Shown: positions 27,209 through 34,521 of the stretch, piece after piece | Numbering within the stretch: the stretch's first letter is position 1 | How the letters are laid out: every line of letters starts with the position of its first letter | Assembly: GCA_023428695.1 (NCBI GenBank) | Contig: JAEYWY010000003.1 | Span: 20,173-84,172, forward strand | DNA from: Bacteroidota bacterium | GTDB taxonomy: Bacteria; Bacteroidota; Bacteroidia; Cytophagales; Cyclobacteriaceae | DNA: 64,000 nt | Reading direction: 5' to 3' | Position numbers and translations under genes: made by a program | Notes under the pieces: generated by a model | Database searches by the model: none | Told to the model about the DNA's origin: nothing | The model's input: only the letters and a program-made list of their open reading frames with translations

Positions 27209-27822
27209 CAACCAAACTCTTCATCGTTGACGACCATTACATGGTGATTGAAGGCATTCGTTCGTTGCTTCAGAACGAAATCGATATTGAGTGGATGGGA
27301 CATGCCATGAATGCCGCATCCTGTCTTGCCTTTCTGAAACGCGAAGAGCCTGACGTTATACTGATGGACATCAATCTCCCCGACAAAAGTGGCATTGATC
27401 TTTGCAAGGAAGTAAAGCAATTGTATCCTGACGTTGCCGTGCTTGGGCTAAGCACATACAATCAACAACCCGTTATCCGCAATATGATCGACAATGGAGC
27501 GATAGGCTATGTGCTGAAAAATGCTACCAAAGAAGAATTGCTCACAGCCATCACCACGGTAAGAATGGGCAAGACCTTCCTGAGTTTCGAAGCCGTGCAG
27601 TCGCTTCGCGACACATCAAGCGAAAAGCCTGTTATTACCCGCAGGGAAAAGGAAGTATTGCAGCTCATTGCCGAAGGCCTCACCAATGCCGAAATAGCAA
27701 CGAAACTATTTATCAGTGTCCCTACGGTAAACACACACCGAAAAAGCCTCATTGAAAAATTTGAGGCTAAAAACACAGCAACCCTTATTGCCAAAGCCGC
27801 AAGGCATGGATTGATCGGTTAA
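27205..27822 (+). CDS. NarL/FixJ-family response regulator (205 aa)
   Basis: A receiver domain (about 1-120; KLFIVDDHYMVIEG, phospho-acceptor Asp in DVILMDINLPDKSG, switch Lys in YVLKNATKEEL) is followed by a LuxR-type HTH (about 140-200; TRREKEVLQLIAEGLTNAEIATKLFISVPTVNTHRKSLIEKF). It is activated by phosphorylation and binds promoter DNA as a dimer. The GTG start overlaps the TGA of the kinase stub before it, the usual coupled arrangement, but only about 100 bases of that kinase remain. The likely partner is the kinase encoded at 14827-16761 or a lost paralogue. TAGATTTG at 27080-27087 could be a new -7 box for it. Confidence 0.92.
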   Translation: MTTKLFIVDDHYMVIEGIRSLLQNEIDIEWMGHAMNAASCLAFLKREEPDVILMDINLPDKSGIDLCKEVKQLYPDVAVLGLSTYNQQPVIRNMIDNGAIGYVLKNATKEELLTAITTVRMGKTFLSFEAVQSLRDTSSEKPVITRREKEVLQLIAEGLTNAEIATKLFISVPTVNTHRKSLIEKFEAKNTATLIAKAARHGLIG

Positions 27823-27845
27823 GACCAGAAAGGGTGGATTAAAAA

Positions 27846-27882
27846 AAGAAACTGACCCTGTAATTAACAGGAGTCAGTTCTT
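27846..27882 (+). terminator. Terminator after the response-regulator gene
   Basis: An imperfect stem pairs AACTGAC..CTGT with ACAG..GTCAGTT around AATTA and is followed by a T-rich tail. It lies about 25 bp after the regulator stop codon. Confidence 0.6.
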
Positions 27883-28039
27883 CTCTGTAGACAAAGCCGA
27901 ACTTATTATTTTATTGGCCAACACAACCGGAAGGACATTGTTCCCGACATCCTGTGAATAGCCGTGTTTGTCTCTTCGTTAATTCATAAGATGGACAAAG
28001 CTATCGCTACCCGTCACTGGTTTCAATCGTTAAAAAGGA

Positions 28040-28100
28040 TGATTTTGTAAGTACTGGACGGCACACCGATCACTGATGTCAAGTCTTCGACGTCGCTGAG
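28040..28100 (+). pseudogene. Remnant of a second TrmO gene (C-terminal motif)
   Basis: In one frame bases 28051-28085 read VLDGTPITDVK, the conserved C-terminal motif of TrmO/TsaA proteins; the frameshifted trmO at 7713-8101 reads VLDGTPIIDIK. A few codons before (DFVS) also fit, with a deletion between. The rest of the gene is gone. The 435-bp gap 27823-28258 contains nothing else I can name. Confidence 0.6.
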
Positions 28101-28258
28101 AATAGTCCTATTCTGGACGGAAAATATGCACAACGAATCGTATGTGGAAATTATCTGAATGAAGCCTTGAACGACGTTGAATACGACAGAACACGTCTTG
28201 CTTCGCCAATCTTTGGTGGAAACGAAGTCAGACGCGGAATGACGTTAACCGAAAAACT

Positions 28259-29683
28259 CTACCGGTTCAGGAACGATCGGGCGAAGGCAATAAATCGTGT
28301 GATGTCCTGTACGTTGGTGATGAATCCTACGGATATGCGAACAGAGCCGCGGAGTTTACCTAAAAAAGCAATGGCATCGTAGTAGTCGCCCTGGTCGGTG
28401 CTGTTGAAATAACGACGGAGTTCATCTGCGCCTATGTTGTGCGCCAGCTCGTCGATACCGGGGTTGCAGAAACATCCTGTACGCAGGGAGATGTTCCAAC
28501 GATTCGCTTCCTGTTCGATGCGCTGAAACGGATACTCTTCGCCTTGCTCATTATAAAAATTCATCGCGATAGTGCCGCCGCGTTGTACGGCGTTAACCGG
28601 ACCAATAATCCGGACCAGCGCCTTGCCCGTGCGATGCTCCAGCGCAGTAAGTTCTTCGAGCAGGAGACTGGCCAGCATGATGACACGGTTTCGGATGTAT
28701 TTCAATCCAACGGCGTTGATGTAATCCAACCCGATCTCTACCGCCGGTATGGACAGGTAATTCACCGTACCGTTTTCAAAGCGCTCGTGACCCGGCATCA
28801 GGAAGTGGCGTTTCGCTCCAACGGAGACCAGCGTGATGGTACCTCCTGCAAAGGCCGGCTTGACTAATCTGTCAAATGAATCTTTATGTACAAGTAGACA
28901 TCCCAGCCCGGTCGGGTAGCCGAATATTTTATAGAAAGAAACGGAAACAAAGTCAGGCTTAACCTGTGATAAGTCGAGGATGTCGGTAGGGACAAACGCC
29001 GCGGCGTCGAGGAGTACATCCCAACCTGCAGCGTGAGCGCGTTCGATCCACTGCAGATCGTGTTTCACACCCGTGACATTGGATTGCGCCGGATAAGCAA
29101 AAAGTCTAGTATCCGTCGCAGGATGTGATGCGAGTTCATGCCGTAACTGCTCATCATGAATGCGCATCTCATTGTTGTGATCCACCAGGCAATACGAATA
29201 CCTTCCGCCTTTGCGTTTGCAGTACTCGCGGATGCCGTTGACCGAGTTGTGATTGTCCGATAACAGCAACAGGTGACTTTCATTGGTAAAAGGATAACAT
29301 TCACCAACAATGTGTAGCGCCGCTGAGGCGTTGGCGGTGAAGATGCAGATGTAATCGCGCGCGTTAAAAAAATCCAGCACTGCCTTACGGGCGTTCTCAA
29401 CAAATTGTGTGGCGGCAAGTGATGTGGGGTTAATCGAATGCGGGTTGCCCAATACCTTATTGCTCAAAAACTGCATGTGTCGCCGCACCTGTGAAACAGC
29501 GTACAGGTTACCACCGGTAAAATCGAGGTAGACATGATTCTCGGCATCAAGTCGTTCATACTCCATTTGACGGAGTACATCAAATTGTCCTGGTGTCATC
29601 AGGTCCGGGTAGTTATCCAGGTACTGCAGCACGTGAGTGGATGTGCTGCGTTTCGATATGACATCTGTGACCGGTGTTGACAT
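28259..29683 (-). CDS. Class V PLP aminotransferase, MOCOS/ABA3 N-domain-like (474 aa)
   Basis: Fold-type I PLP enzyme. Recognisable blocks are VYLDFTGGNLYAVSQV (N-terminus of the family), NASAALHIVGE, the Asp in DVLLDAAAFVPT, and the PLP-binding Lys in SFYKIFGYPTGLG (near 248). A C-terminal Cys motif, RTGCFCNPG, is shared with eukaryotic molybdenum-cofactor sulfurases and the active-site loop of cysteine desulfurases. These enzymes take sulfur from cysteine. No molybdenum-cofactor or Fe-S genes are nearby and the MOSC domain is absent, so the sulfur acceptor is unknown. It stands alone; two CGTATTTGTAACA repeats lie about 190 bp upstream. Confidence 0.85.
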   Translation of the reverse strand: MSTPVTDVISKRSTSTHVLQYLDNYPDLMTPGQFDVLRQMEYERLDAENHVYLDFTGGNLYAVSQVRRHMQFLSNKVLGNPHSINPTSLAATQFVENARKAVLDFFNARDYICIFTANASAALHIVGECYPFTNESHLLLLSDNHNSVNGIREYCKRKGGRYSYCLVDHNNEMRIHDEQLRHELASHPATDTRLFAYPAQSNVTGVKHDLQWIERAHAAGWDVLLDAAAFVPTDILDLSQVKPDFVSVSFYKIFGYPTGLGCLLVHKDSFDRLVKPAFAGGTITLVSVGAKRHFLMPGHERFENGTVNYLSIPAVEIGLDYINAVGLKYIRNRVIMLASLLLEELTALEHRTGKALVRIIGPVNAVQRGGTIAMNFYNEQGEEYPFQRIEQEANRWNISLRTGCFCNPGIDELAHNIGADELRRYFNSTDQGDYYDAIAFLGKLRGSVRISVGFITNVQDITRFIAFARSFLNR

Positions 29684-29874
29684 AACCTGGTGTTAATGGT
29701 GGATAATGCCGATCTGAAATCTTATTGGGTGAAGGTGACTAAGAACCGGGATCGCCGTTTTCAGCGCGCGAGAACAACGAGAGGATCGTCAGGAGTAGAG
29801 AGGATTTGTTTGTTGCCATACTGTCAATGTTTCGATTGAATCAAAACTAGGGCGCAGCACGGCGGAACGGCTAT

Positions 29875-29908
29875 CGTATTTGTAACAACCTCACCCGTAT
29901 TTGTAACA
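29875..29908. promoter_or_regulatory. Two 13-bp direct repeats upstream of the aminotransferase gene
   Basis: CGTATTTGTAACA occurs at 29875-29887 and again at 29896-29908, exactly 21 bp apart (two helical turns). This spacing suits a regulator binding as a pair on one DNA face. The repeats lie in an otherwise featureless 330-bp gap (29684-30012). Confidence 0.4.
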
Positions 29909-30012
29909 CAGGCTCAATTTTTTTCGATAAAGCCGGATGGTTGACGAATATTTTTTTTCGTAGAATCACACTGAGCGATGCCATCTCAAAGCCGCCAGCT
30001 TTTTTGTGAGAA

Positions 30013-30390
30013 TCACCGGTTCTTATAGTACGTGTTCGCTCTGGCAAACTCGCTCCGGTTCCGGTATATCTCTCCAATGTTGGTGAGGGTAGTGGAAATG
30101 TGTTTCGGACTTTTTATCCTTCGCGCGATATACATGGCCGAGTCTTCGTAAGCACGCGCGGCGGCGGAGTCGCGAAGCAGCATCTCGCTTGAGAGAAGAT
30201 GATACAACTGTATGGTTGTGGTATCAGACGGTGACTGACGGATTGCGTTCACCACGCTGTCATACCAGAATGAAAATATTTCCTTTCCCCGCAATAGAGT
30301 GGAATGAAGGAGGCCCATAAGGGTTGGGTGTCCGAGGCCAACCCAATCGGCATAGACATATATCGTTCTATGGGCGCCCTGCTTAGCCAT
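30013..30390 (-). pseudogene. hipA cut to its N-terminus and fused to TPR coding sequence
   Basis: Residues 1 to about 44 (RTIYVYADWVGLGHPTLMGLLHST...GKEIFSFWYD) are the N-terminus of a Bacteroidota HipA Ser/Thr kinase. From about residue 45 (DSVVNAIRQSPSDTTTIQLYHLL...) the frame reads TPR-like helices like those at the N-terminus of the histidine kinase in this window, and it stops at residue 125. The kinase domain of HipA is missing. The join is in frame, so a chimeric protein could still be made. The start overlaps the end of the hipB-like gene by 8 bp, the normal hipBA arrangement. Confidence 0.75.
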
Positions 30391-30709
30391 CTTTCTTTGG
30401 TGTTTTTGGTGCGCGCTCTTTTACCAGGAGATTGGCATCCTGCAGTTTTCTTCCCAACGGATCATCACCGGCCAGTTTCAGCAGATCTTTTTCAAGACCC
30501 AAAACAAAAAGGACCTGGGCGTAAGCGGCAATGGCGACACTTCCGGCTCCTTTTTCAATATTCCAGAGGGTGGGCCTGCTGATATTCGCGCGCTCGGCTA
30601 CCTGTTCAGTGCTTAGTTTTCTCCTAAGCCGGGCCAGTTTGATATTCTCACCTGCCTCAGCAAGTATCTTTTCCACTTTAGGCAAAAGGATAACTTTCCG
30701 TGTATTCAT
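30383..30709 (-). CDS. hipB: HipB-like XRE-family HTH antitoxin/regulator (about 108 aa)
   Basis: The HTH (about 20-75) reads GENIKLARLRRKLSTEQVAERANISRPTLWNIEKGAGSVAIAAYAQVLFVLGLEKDLLKL, followed by a basic tail (KERAPKTPKKDG). This layout is typical of Bacteroidota HipB antitoxins that repress their own operon and neutralise HipA. Its toxin gene directly behind is cut short (see the chimera). The ATG at 30709 is preferred over the one at 30730. Palindromes just upstream are candidate operators. Confidence 0.85.
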   Translation of the reverse strand: MNTRKVILLPKVEKILAEAGENIKLARLRRKLSTEQVAERANISRPTLWNIEKGAGSVAIAAYAQVLFVLGLEKDLLKLAGDDPLGRKLQDANLLVKERAPKTPKKDG

Positions 30710-30718
30710 AATGTTAAG

Positions 30719-30760
30719 TATAGTTAACAACTATATGAAATGTGATAATAATAATTATCA
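30719..30760 (-). promoter_or_regulatory. Two palindromes upstream of hipB (candidate operators)
   Basis: TATAGTT-AAC-AACTATA (30719-30735) and TGATAAT-AATA-ATTATCA (30743-30760) are perfect inverted repeats with 7-bp arms. The first lies 10 bp ahead of the hipB start codon, fitting autoregulation by its HTH product. Confidence 0.45.
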
Positions 30761-30860
30761 TTATATCGATTTTAGATGGAGCCAGCGACAGGTAAAATGT
30801 CCGCGCTATTGTCAGGTCAACTCCCGGCTATTACAATTGATTCCATGCCATGCAATAGAT

Positions 30861-31457
30861 CTATCTCCTTGAAAATTCCAGAAGTGGAATCATGTTGCCC
30901 TTGTCTGCATCTTTTATTGCTTTGATATACGTAGATCTTTGTTCGCTGGCTTCACCTAAATTTTTTCCTCCCCAACTAAAAGGAGTTGAGTTGAAGACAT
31001 TTGTAATAATAAGATCCGCCATAAATCTGGAATGCCTCCCATTTCCATTTGAAAAACAATGTATAAACACAATACGGTGTTTAAATCGCACAGCTATTTC
31101 GTCCGGGGTGTACGCTTTTTTATCAATCCAATGTTTGCAATCATCCAACAGATACTTCAGGTCAGTGCCAACTTGAGTCCAGGGAACTCCCAGGTTTTTA
31201 TTGCTTTTCCGAAACTCACCTGCCCACCGCCATACATCCTTGTACATTTTTTTATGAACCAGTTTTATAAATTCCGCAGTCAGGATTTTTTCTGCCGTAA
31301 ATTTTTTACCAAGTGACCATTTCATGGCTCTTTCAATATTGAGCTGTTCGAATTCGTCGAGCTCCTGCCTTACAGTGATTCCCGGAATCAACAGTCCTTC
31401 TTTTTCGCCTTCATCCAGGGGAGTCTGGCCCTCGATTAGTGCAAAGTCTAATCCCAT
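30861..31457 (-). CDS. Mobile mystery protein B (Fic-domain protein, 198 aa)
   Basis: The sequence matches the mobile mystery protein B family (TIGR02613): MGLDFALIEGQTPLDEGEKEGL at the start, LTAEFIKLVHKKMYKDVWRWAGEFR in the middle, and the Fic core HCFSNGNGRHSRFMADL. Fic enzymes transfer AMP or similar groups to target proteins. The core His is present, but the canonical acidic residue that binds magnesium (HxFxD/EGNGR) is Asn here, and the usual Pro after His is Cys. The Asn is, from memory, common in this family. The gene overlaps its partner by 10 bp, as these pairs usually do. It probably works as a toxin-like or modifying component; true activity is unknown. Confidence 0.88.
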   Translation of the reverse strand: MGLDFALIEGQTPLDEGEKEGLLIPGITVRQELDEFEQLNIERAMKWSLGKKFTAEKILTAEFIKLVHKKMYKDVWRWAGEFRKSNKNLGVPWTQVGTDLKYLLDDCKHWIDKKAYTPDEIAVRFKHRIVFIHCFSNGNGRHSRFMADLIITNVFNSTPFSWGGKNLGEASEQRSTYIKAIKDADKGNMIPLLEFSRR

Positions 31458-31903
31458 AGGTATCGTGGCATTTCATTCTTGATCTCTGCAGCCAGTTCTT
31501 TAATGGATTCTTCTAATCTCGCCTCGCTCACGGACTGGTCTTCAAGTTTCATCGTGTTTGCAGTCCTTAGAACAATTTTTCTTGCTACATCTTCTGCCTG
31601 GCGCTCAATCATTGATTCTAATGTACCATCGGCGGGAATGAGGCAATAGACCAACTTCATGTTTAATGCACGTGCAGCCTCTCTTAAATTCCTGATCGTT
31701 ATCGAGCCGTTCTTTTCCCGATCCTCCATTTCCTTTACGCTTGGAGCGGTTACACCAAGTCTGTTGGCCAGCTGACGAAGCGACATTTTCAGACTGGTTC
31801 GAACTACATGTATCCAGCCTTTTTGCGGAGTTTCGGGCAAGTTTCTGTAGCTGGAAAGCTTGCGATCGAGCTGGTCAATAATCAATTTTTGTCTCGCTTT
31901 CAT
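31448..31903 (-). CDS. Mobile mystery protein A (HTH regulator, 151 aa)
   Basis: Matches the family TIGR02612: KARQKLIIDQLDRKL at the start, GWIHVVRTSLKMSLRQLANRLGVTAPSVKEMEDREKNGSITIRNLREAARALNMKLVYCLIP in the HTH part, and a helical C-terminus. The family occurs on mobile or variable regions, always next to protein B, and is thought to be its antitoxin or regulator. The start codon at 31901-31903 is directly followed upstream by the first of four regularly spaced operator-like repeats, which suggests autoregulation. Confidence 0.88.
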   Translation of the reverse strand: MKARQKLIIDQLDRKLSSYRNLPETPQKGWIHVVRTSLKMSLRQLANRLGVTAPSVKEMEDREKNGSITIRNLREAARALNMKLVYCLIPADGTLESMIERQAEDVARKIVLRTANTMKLEDQSVSEARLEESIKELAAEIKNEMPRYLWD

Positions 31904-32014
31904 AAGGCTATAACCTAAATTATTATATACAAATATAAGGTTTTAACCATATATATTGAAATAGTAAACAAGGCTTTAACCATATAATTGTCTTAACGTT
32001 ATGAGGTTATAGTC
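31904..32014 (-). promoter_or_regulatory. Four 12-bp operator-like repeats at exact 33-bp spacing, with promoter
   Basis: AAGGCTATAACC (31904-31915), AAGGTTTTAACC (31937-31948), AAGGCTTTAACC (31970-31981) and a weaker GAGGTTATAGTC (32003-32014) each start exactly 33 bp after the one before (about three helical turns). Each copy is itself nearly palindromic (GGNTNTAACC). On the minus strand TATATTTG (31930-31937) fits the -7 box exactly and abuts the second repeat. Binding of the HTH protein would block transcription of the A-B pair. Confidence 0.7.
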
Positions 32015-32115
32015 TAATAAAATGGTTTTTCAAGCCAAAAGGACACCTTTTTGCGATTCGGTAAAACATGGAACGGCCCGGCCTCTCAGAAACTGTCTCA
32101 CAACGATCATTAGAC

Positions 32116-33312
32116 CTACGCCTTTCCACCCCAGCCCTGAAATCCACGCGCGCAAATCAGGTGGTCACAGGTGGACATCAATTGTTCGATGCCTTTCGTT
32201 TGCCAGGTGTCAGTTTCATAACGTCCGAGGAGAGCGACTTTGATTTCTTTGGTGAATCGGCGTGACTGGGAATCGTTGATGACCGACCAGTATTCGAGGA
32301 TGCTCTCTCGTCTGCTATGAATCAACTCCGGTGTTGGGATTTTATCTCGCTTTAAATTATTGACCGAAGCCTGAGCGGGAAGGAGGTTCCATAGGTCATT
32401 GTTCTTCATTATTGAAAAAGGAATTACGTGGTCGATGTCATACGATGAAATCGACTTTCCTGTCCAAACGCAGGTTACAATACCCTTTTTCTTCAGAATG
32501 GACGCATAGAGCTTTTTTGATCGAAGTATGTCGCGGTCTGTAATCGGCGTTTTTAAAACGTTATTGAAAACTTTTTCAATTGATAGTGGTTTTTCGGAGG
32601 CTCTGACAGAGAATTCTGCCCATTTCATCAACAGCGCGTCCTGCCCGGTGATGAAGCTTCCGAACTCCTTGAAGGCATTGAAGTATTCAATCGGAATCGA
32701 AAATGTTCCATACGTTTCGATAAGGAAGGTAATATCGACAATGGATAGTATTTGACGAGGTAGTACCTTCGGTTTGAAAATTGAATAGTGTCCGCCGTGA
32801 ACTGAACTTCCGATGTATTTCATCGGCATTTTGACGATCGTGTCACGGATTTTCTTCACGAGGTCATTGCAAGGTTTTCGCGCATCTTCCGGAAAGCCCA
32901 GGTGCTTGAGGTCATTATAGAATGCAGACAGACCTCCGCGGTCCCGATACATTCTTGTGACTGCCACAAATTCCGATGTGAATGCAAGCTTGTTCCCGGC
33001 CCCATTTATTTGAGGTATGAGATCATCTGATTCCATAATCGGGTAGTAGTACAGAAGCCATTTCTCCACCAATAAGCCAAGTGGAATTCGAACTTCTGAT
33101 CCGATAATCTCGATGTATGGGGAGTTTTCCTGAATTATGTCGATCACACCGCGGAGCAGCGCAAACTTGTACGTGGTGCTCTTGCTTTCACGCTCGAGAA
33201 TCCGGAAAATGTTTGATAACGTTGTATGGTTCAATGTCTCAGGGTGATAACTATTCAGTATACTCTTAAAATGAAGCCTTAAAATGCGTTGGAATAATAT
33301 TACAAAACTCAT
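32116..33312 (-). CDS. HNH endonuclease-domain protein (about 398 aa)
   Basis: The HNH motif lies near the C-terminus: CVWTGKSISSYDIDHVIPFSIMKNNDLWNLLPAQASVNNLKRDKIP, with the D-H pair and the following Asn residues of the beta-beta-alpha metal fold. The N-terminal 270 residues are mostly helical and not recognised. The longest frame (to 33408) overlaps the upstream DUF3883 gene by more than 140 bp; starts at 33312 or 33315 (MMSFVIL) cut this to about 47-50 bp. It is leftward and coupled to the DUF3883 gene, so they probably form one operon of DNA-cleaving defence functions (inference). Confidence 0.8.
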   Translation of the reverse strand: MSFVILFQRILRLHFKSILNSYHPETLNHTTLSNIFRILERESKSTTYKFALLRGVIDIIQENSPYIEIIGSEVRIPLGLLVEKWLLYYYPIMESDDLIPQINGAGNKLAFTSEFVAVTRMYRDRGGLSAFYNDLKHLGFPEDARKPCNDLVKKIRDTIVKMPMKYIGSSVHGGHYSIFKPKVLPRQILSIVDITFLIETYGTFSIPIEYFNAFKEFGSFITGQDALLMKWAEFSVRASEKPLSIEKVFNNVLKTPITDRDILRSKKLYASILKKKGIVTCVWTGKSISSYDIDHVIPFSIMKNNDLWNLLPAQASVNNLKRDKIPTPELIHSRRESILEYWSVINDSQSRRFTKEIKVALLGRYETDTWQTKGIEQLMSTCDHLICARGFQGWGGKA

Positions 33313-34099
33313 CATACGCTCCGTTGGCGATGAACAGTTTTGGTTTATCGGAAAGATTGAAAACCCGGTAGAGAAAGAAGGACGATCGGGTACGTTTTGA
33401 AAAATCATACTCCAGCCTCGTGAAATAGAACGGTGCTTCCTTCGTAAGCTTTGTCGATTTCACTTCTATATAACGATCCGTTCCGTTGTCGTTTTTGGAA
33501 AGGATGTCGAACCCAAGGCCATCACCTTTTGTATATGACACCCATTCGATCTTGTCGGCGAGACTTGCTTTGCCGGCGTGTATTAGTCGCCAACGTTCAT
33601 ACTCAAGCGCGATGGTCTCTCCGGTATGCCCAATAGCCTGGTTTGCCTGCTCCCTCTCAAGATAGTTTATCTTAACAGGTCGGTTATAGACTAACTCAGG
33701 TTCCTGGTACACGGGATCAAGTTTGGGCATTTCTTCCAGCATCGTTTCGAACGTCAATGCCTTCGGTGTTGGTGCTGATTCTGCAAACTGACGGAAGGCG
33801 GCTTCTGCTTCAGGGCGGCGCTGGATGTACGAGAACACTACTTCCTCGAGGAGTTGTCTTTGATAGTTGTAGGCGGGAATATAGCCTCTGATGTATGGCT
33901 GTCCCATTCTCGCCAGCACGGCGCTTATGTTCCGGTTCTTAAACTCGATCGAGCTTTCGGTTCTGCCCTTGAGCAGAGGAACAATTCTCCTGCGGACTTC
34001 TGATTTGTTAAAACGTATTCCGGCTTGCTCCTTCGACAGCATGTCGAAGTATTCTGAAACAATGATTTCTACTTCTTCGCGTGTCCAGTCTTCGGCCAT
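33266..34099 (-). CDS. DUF3883 nuclease-like protein (about 277 aa)
   Basis: From ATG 34099: MAEDWTREEVEIIVSEYFDML, then KGRTESSIEFKNRNISAVLARMGQPYIRGYIPAYNYQRQLLEEVV, a block common to DUF3883 proteins in restriction and defence loci. The C-terminal DUF3883 domain has a PD-(D/E)xK-like active site: the Asp in GDGLGFDIL and YIEVKST (E.K pair). The longer frame to 34168 adds 23 residues that do not fit the family. It is followed by the HNH gene in the same operon. It probably cleaves or recognises foreign DNA, but target and control are unknown. Confidence 0.82.
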   Translation of the reverse strand: MAEDWTREEVEIIVSEYFDMLSKEQAGIRFNKSEVRRRIVPLLKGRTESSIEFKNRNISAVLARMGQPYIRGYIPAYNYQRQLLEEVVFSYIQRRPEAEAAFRQFAESAPTPKALTFETMLEEMPKLDPVYQEPELVYNRPVKINYLEREQANQAIGHTGETIALEYERWRLIHAGKASLADKIEWVSYTKGDGLGFDILSKNDNGTDRYIEVKSTKLTKEAPFYFTRLEYDFSKRTRSSFFLYRVFNLSDKPKLFIANGAYDEFCNIIPTHFKASF

Positions 34100-34220
34100 A
34101 GTGTGGTCAGGCTGGAAACAAGATACGACGTTTTGCATGAACGTGGTAGCAAACCAGGGCATTGTCACCTCTGCGGAAAGTGTTAATTTAGACGCGATCC
34201 CTTCTCATCAGATCGTTTGA

Positions 34221-34454
34221 TCGCCGCCCAAGGGATCACAAATCCTGACCGTATGGCGGTTTCGCGAATATCACGAAAACACCGCGCCCGTTTACATCGT
34301 CCTCGGTCTGGGTGGCGAACCCTACAACCCCGAAAAGCTTTACCTGATACCCTTCGCGAACGTAAAGCCTGAAATGCATCTTCTTGAGCTGGCACCCTGG
34401 CGGAAGATCAGGAGGGAGTTTTTTTATGATTTGGAGAGGGAGAGGTTGGGGTGA
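34221..34454 (+). pseudogene. Orphan C-terminal fragment of a protein gene
   Basis: An open frame without a start codon reads protein-like sequence (VWRFREYHENTAPVYIVLGLGGEPYNPEKLYLIPFANVKPEMHLLELAPWRKIRREFFYDLERERLG) to the TGA at 34452. It resembles the C-terminal strand-rich part of proteins found near restriction genes, but I cannot name the family. The N-terminal part has been lost, probably by recombination in this island. It lies between convergent defence genes. Confidence 0.55.
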
Positions 34455-34521
34455 GCTTTGCTTCAGGGCGGCTGAATCCGATCCAGTGCTGTCGGGGACC
34501 TACAATCCATGGGCTCAGATT

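Noticed and set aside
31904..32014. Possible CRISPR array or plasmid-type iterons
   Set aside because: The repeats are only 12 bp within a 33-bp period, there are just four, no Cas or replication genes are near, and they abut the promoter of an HTH gene, so operators explain them better.
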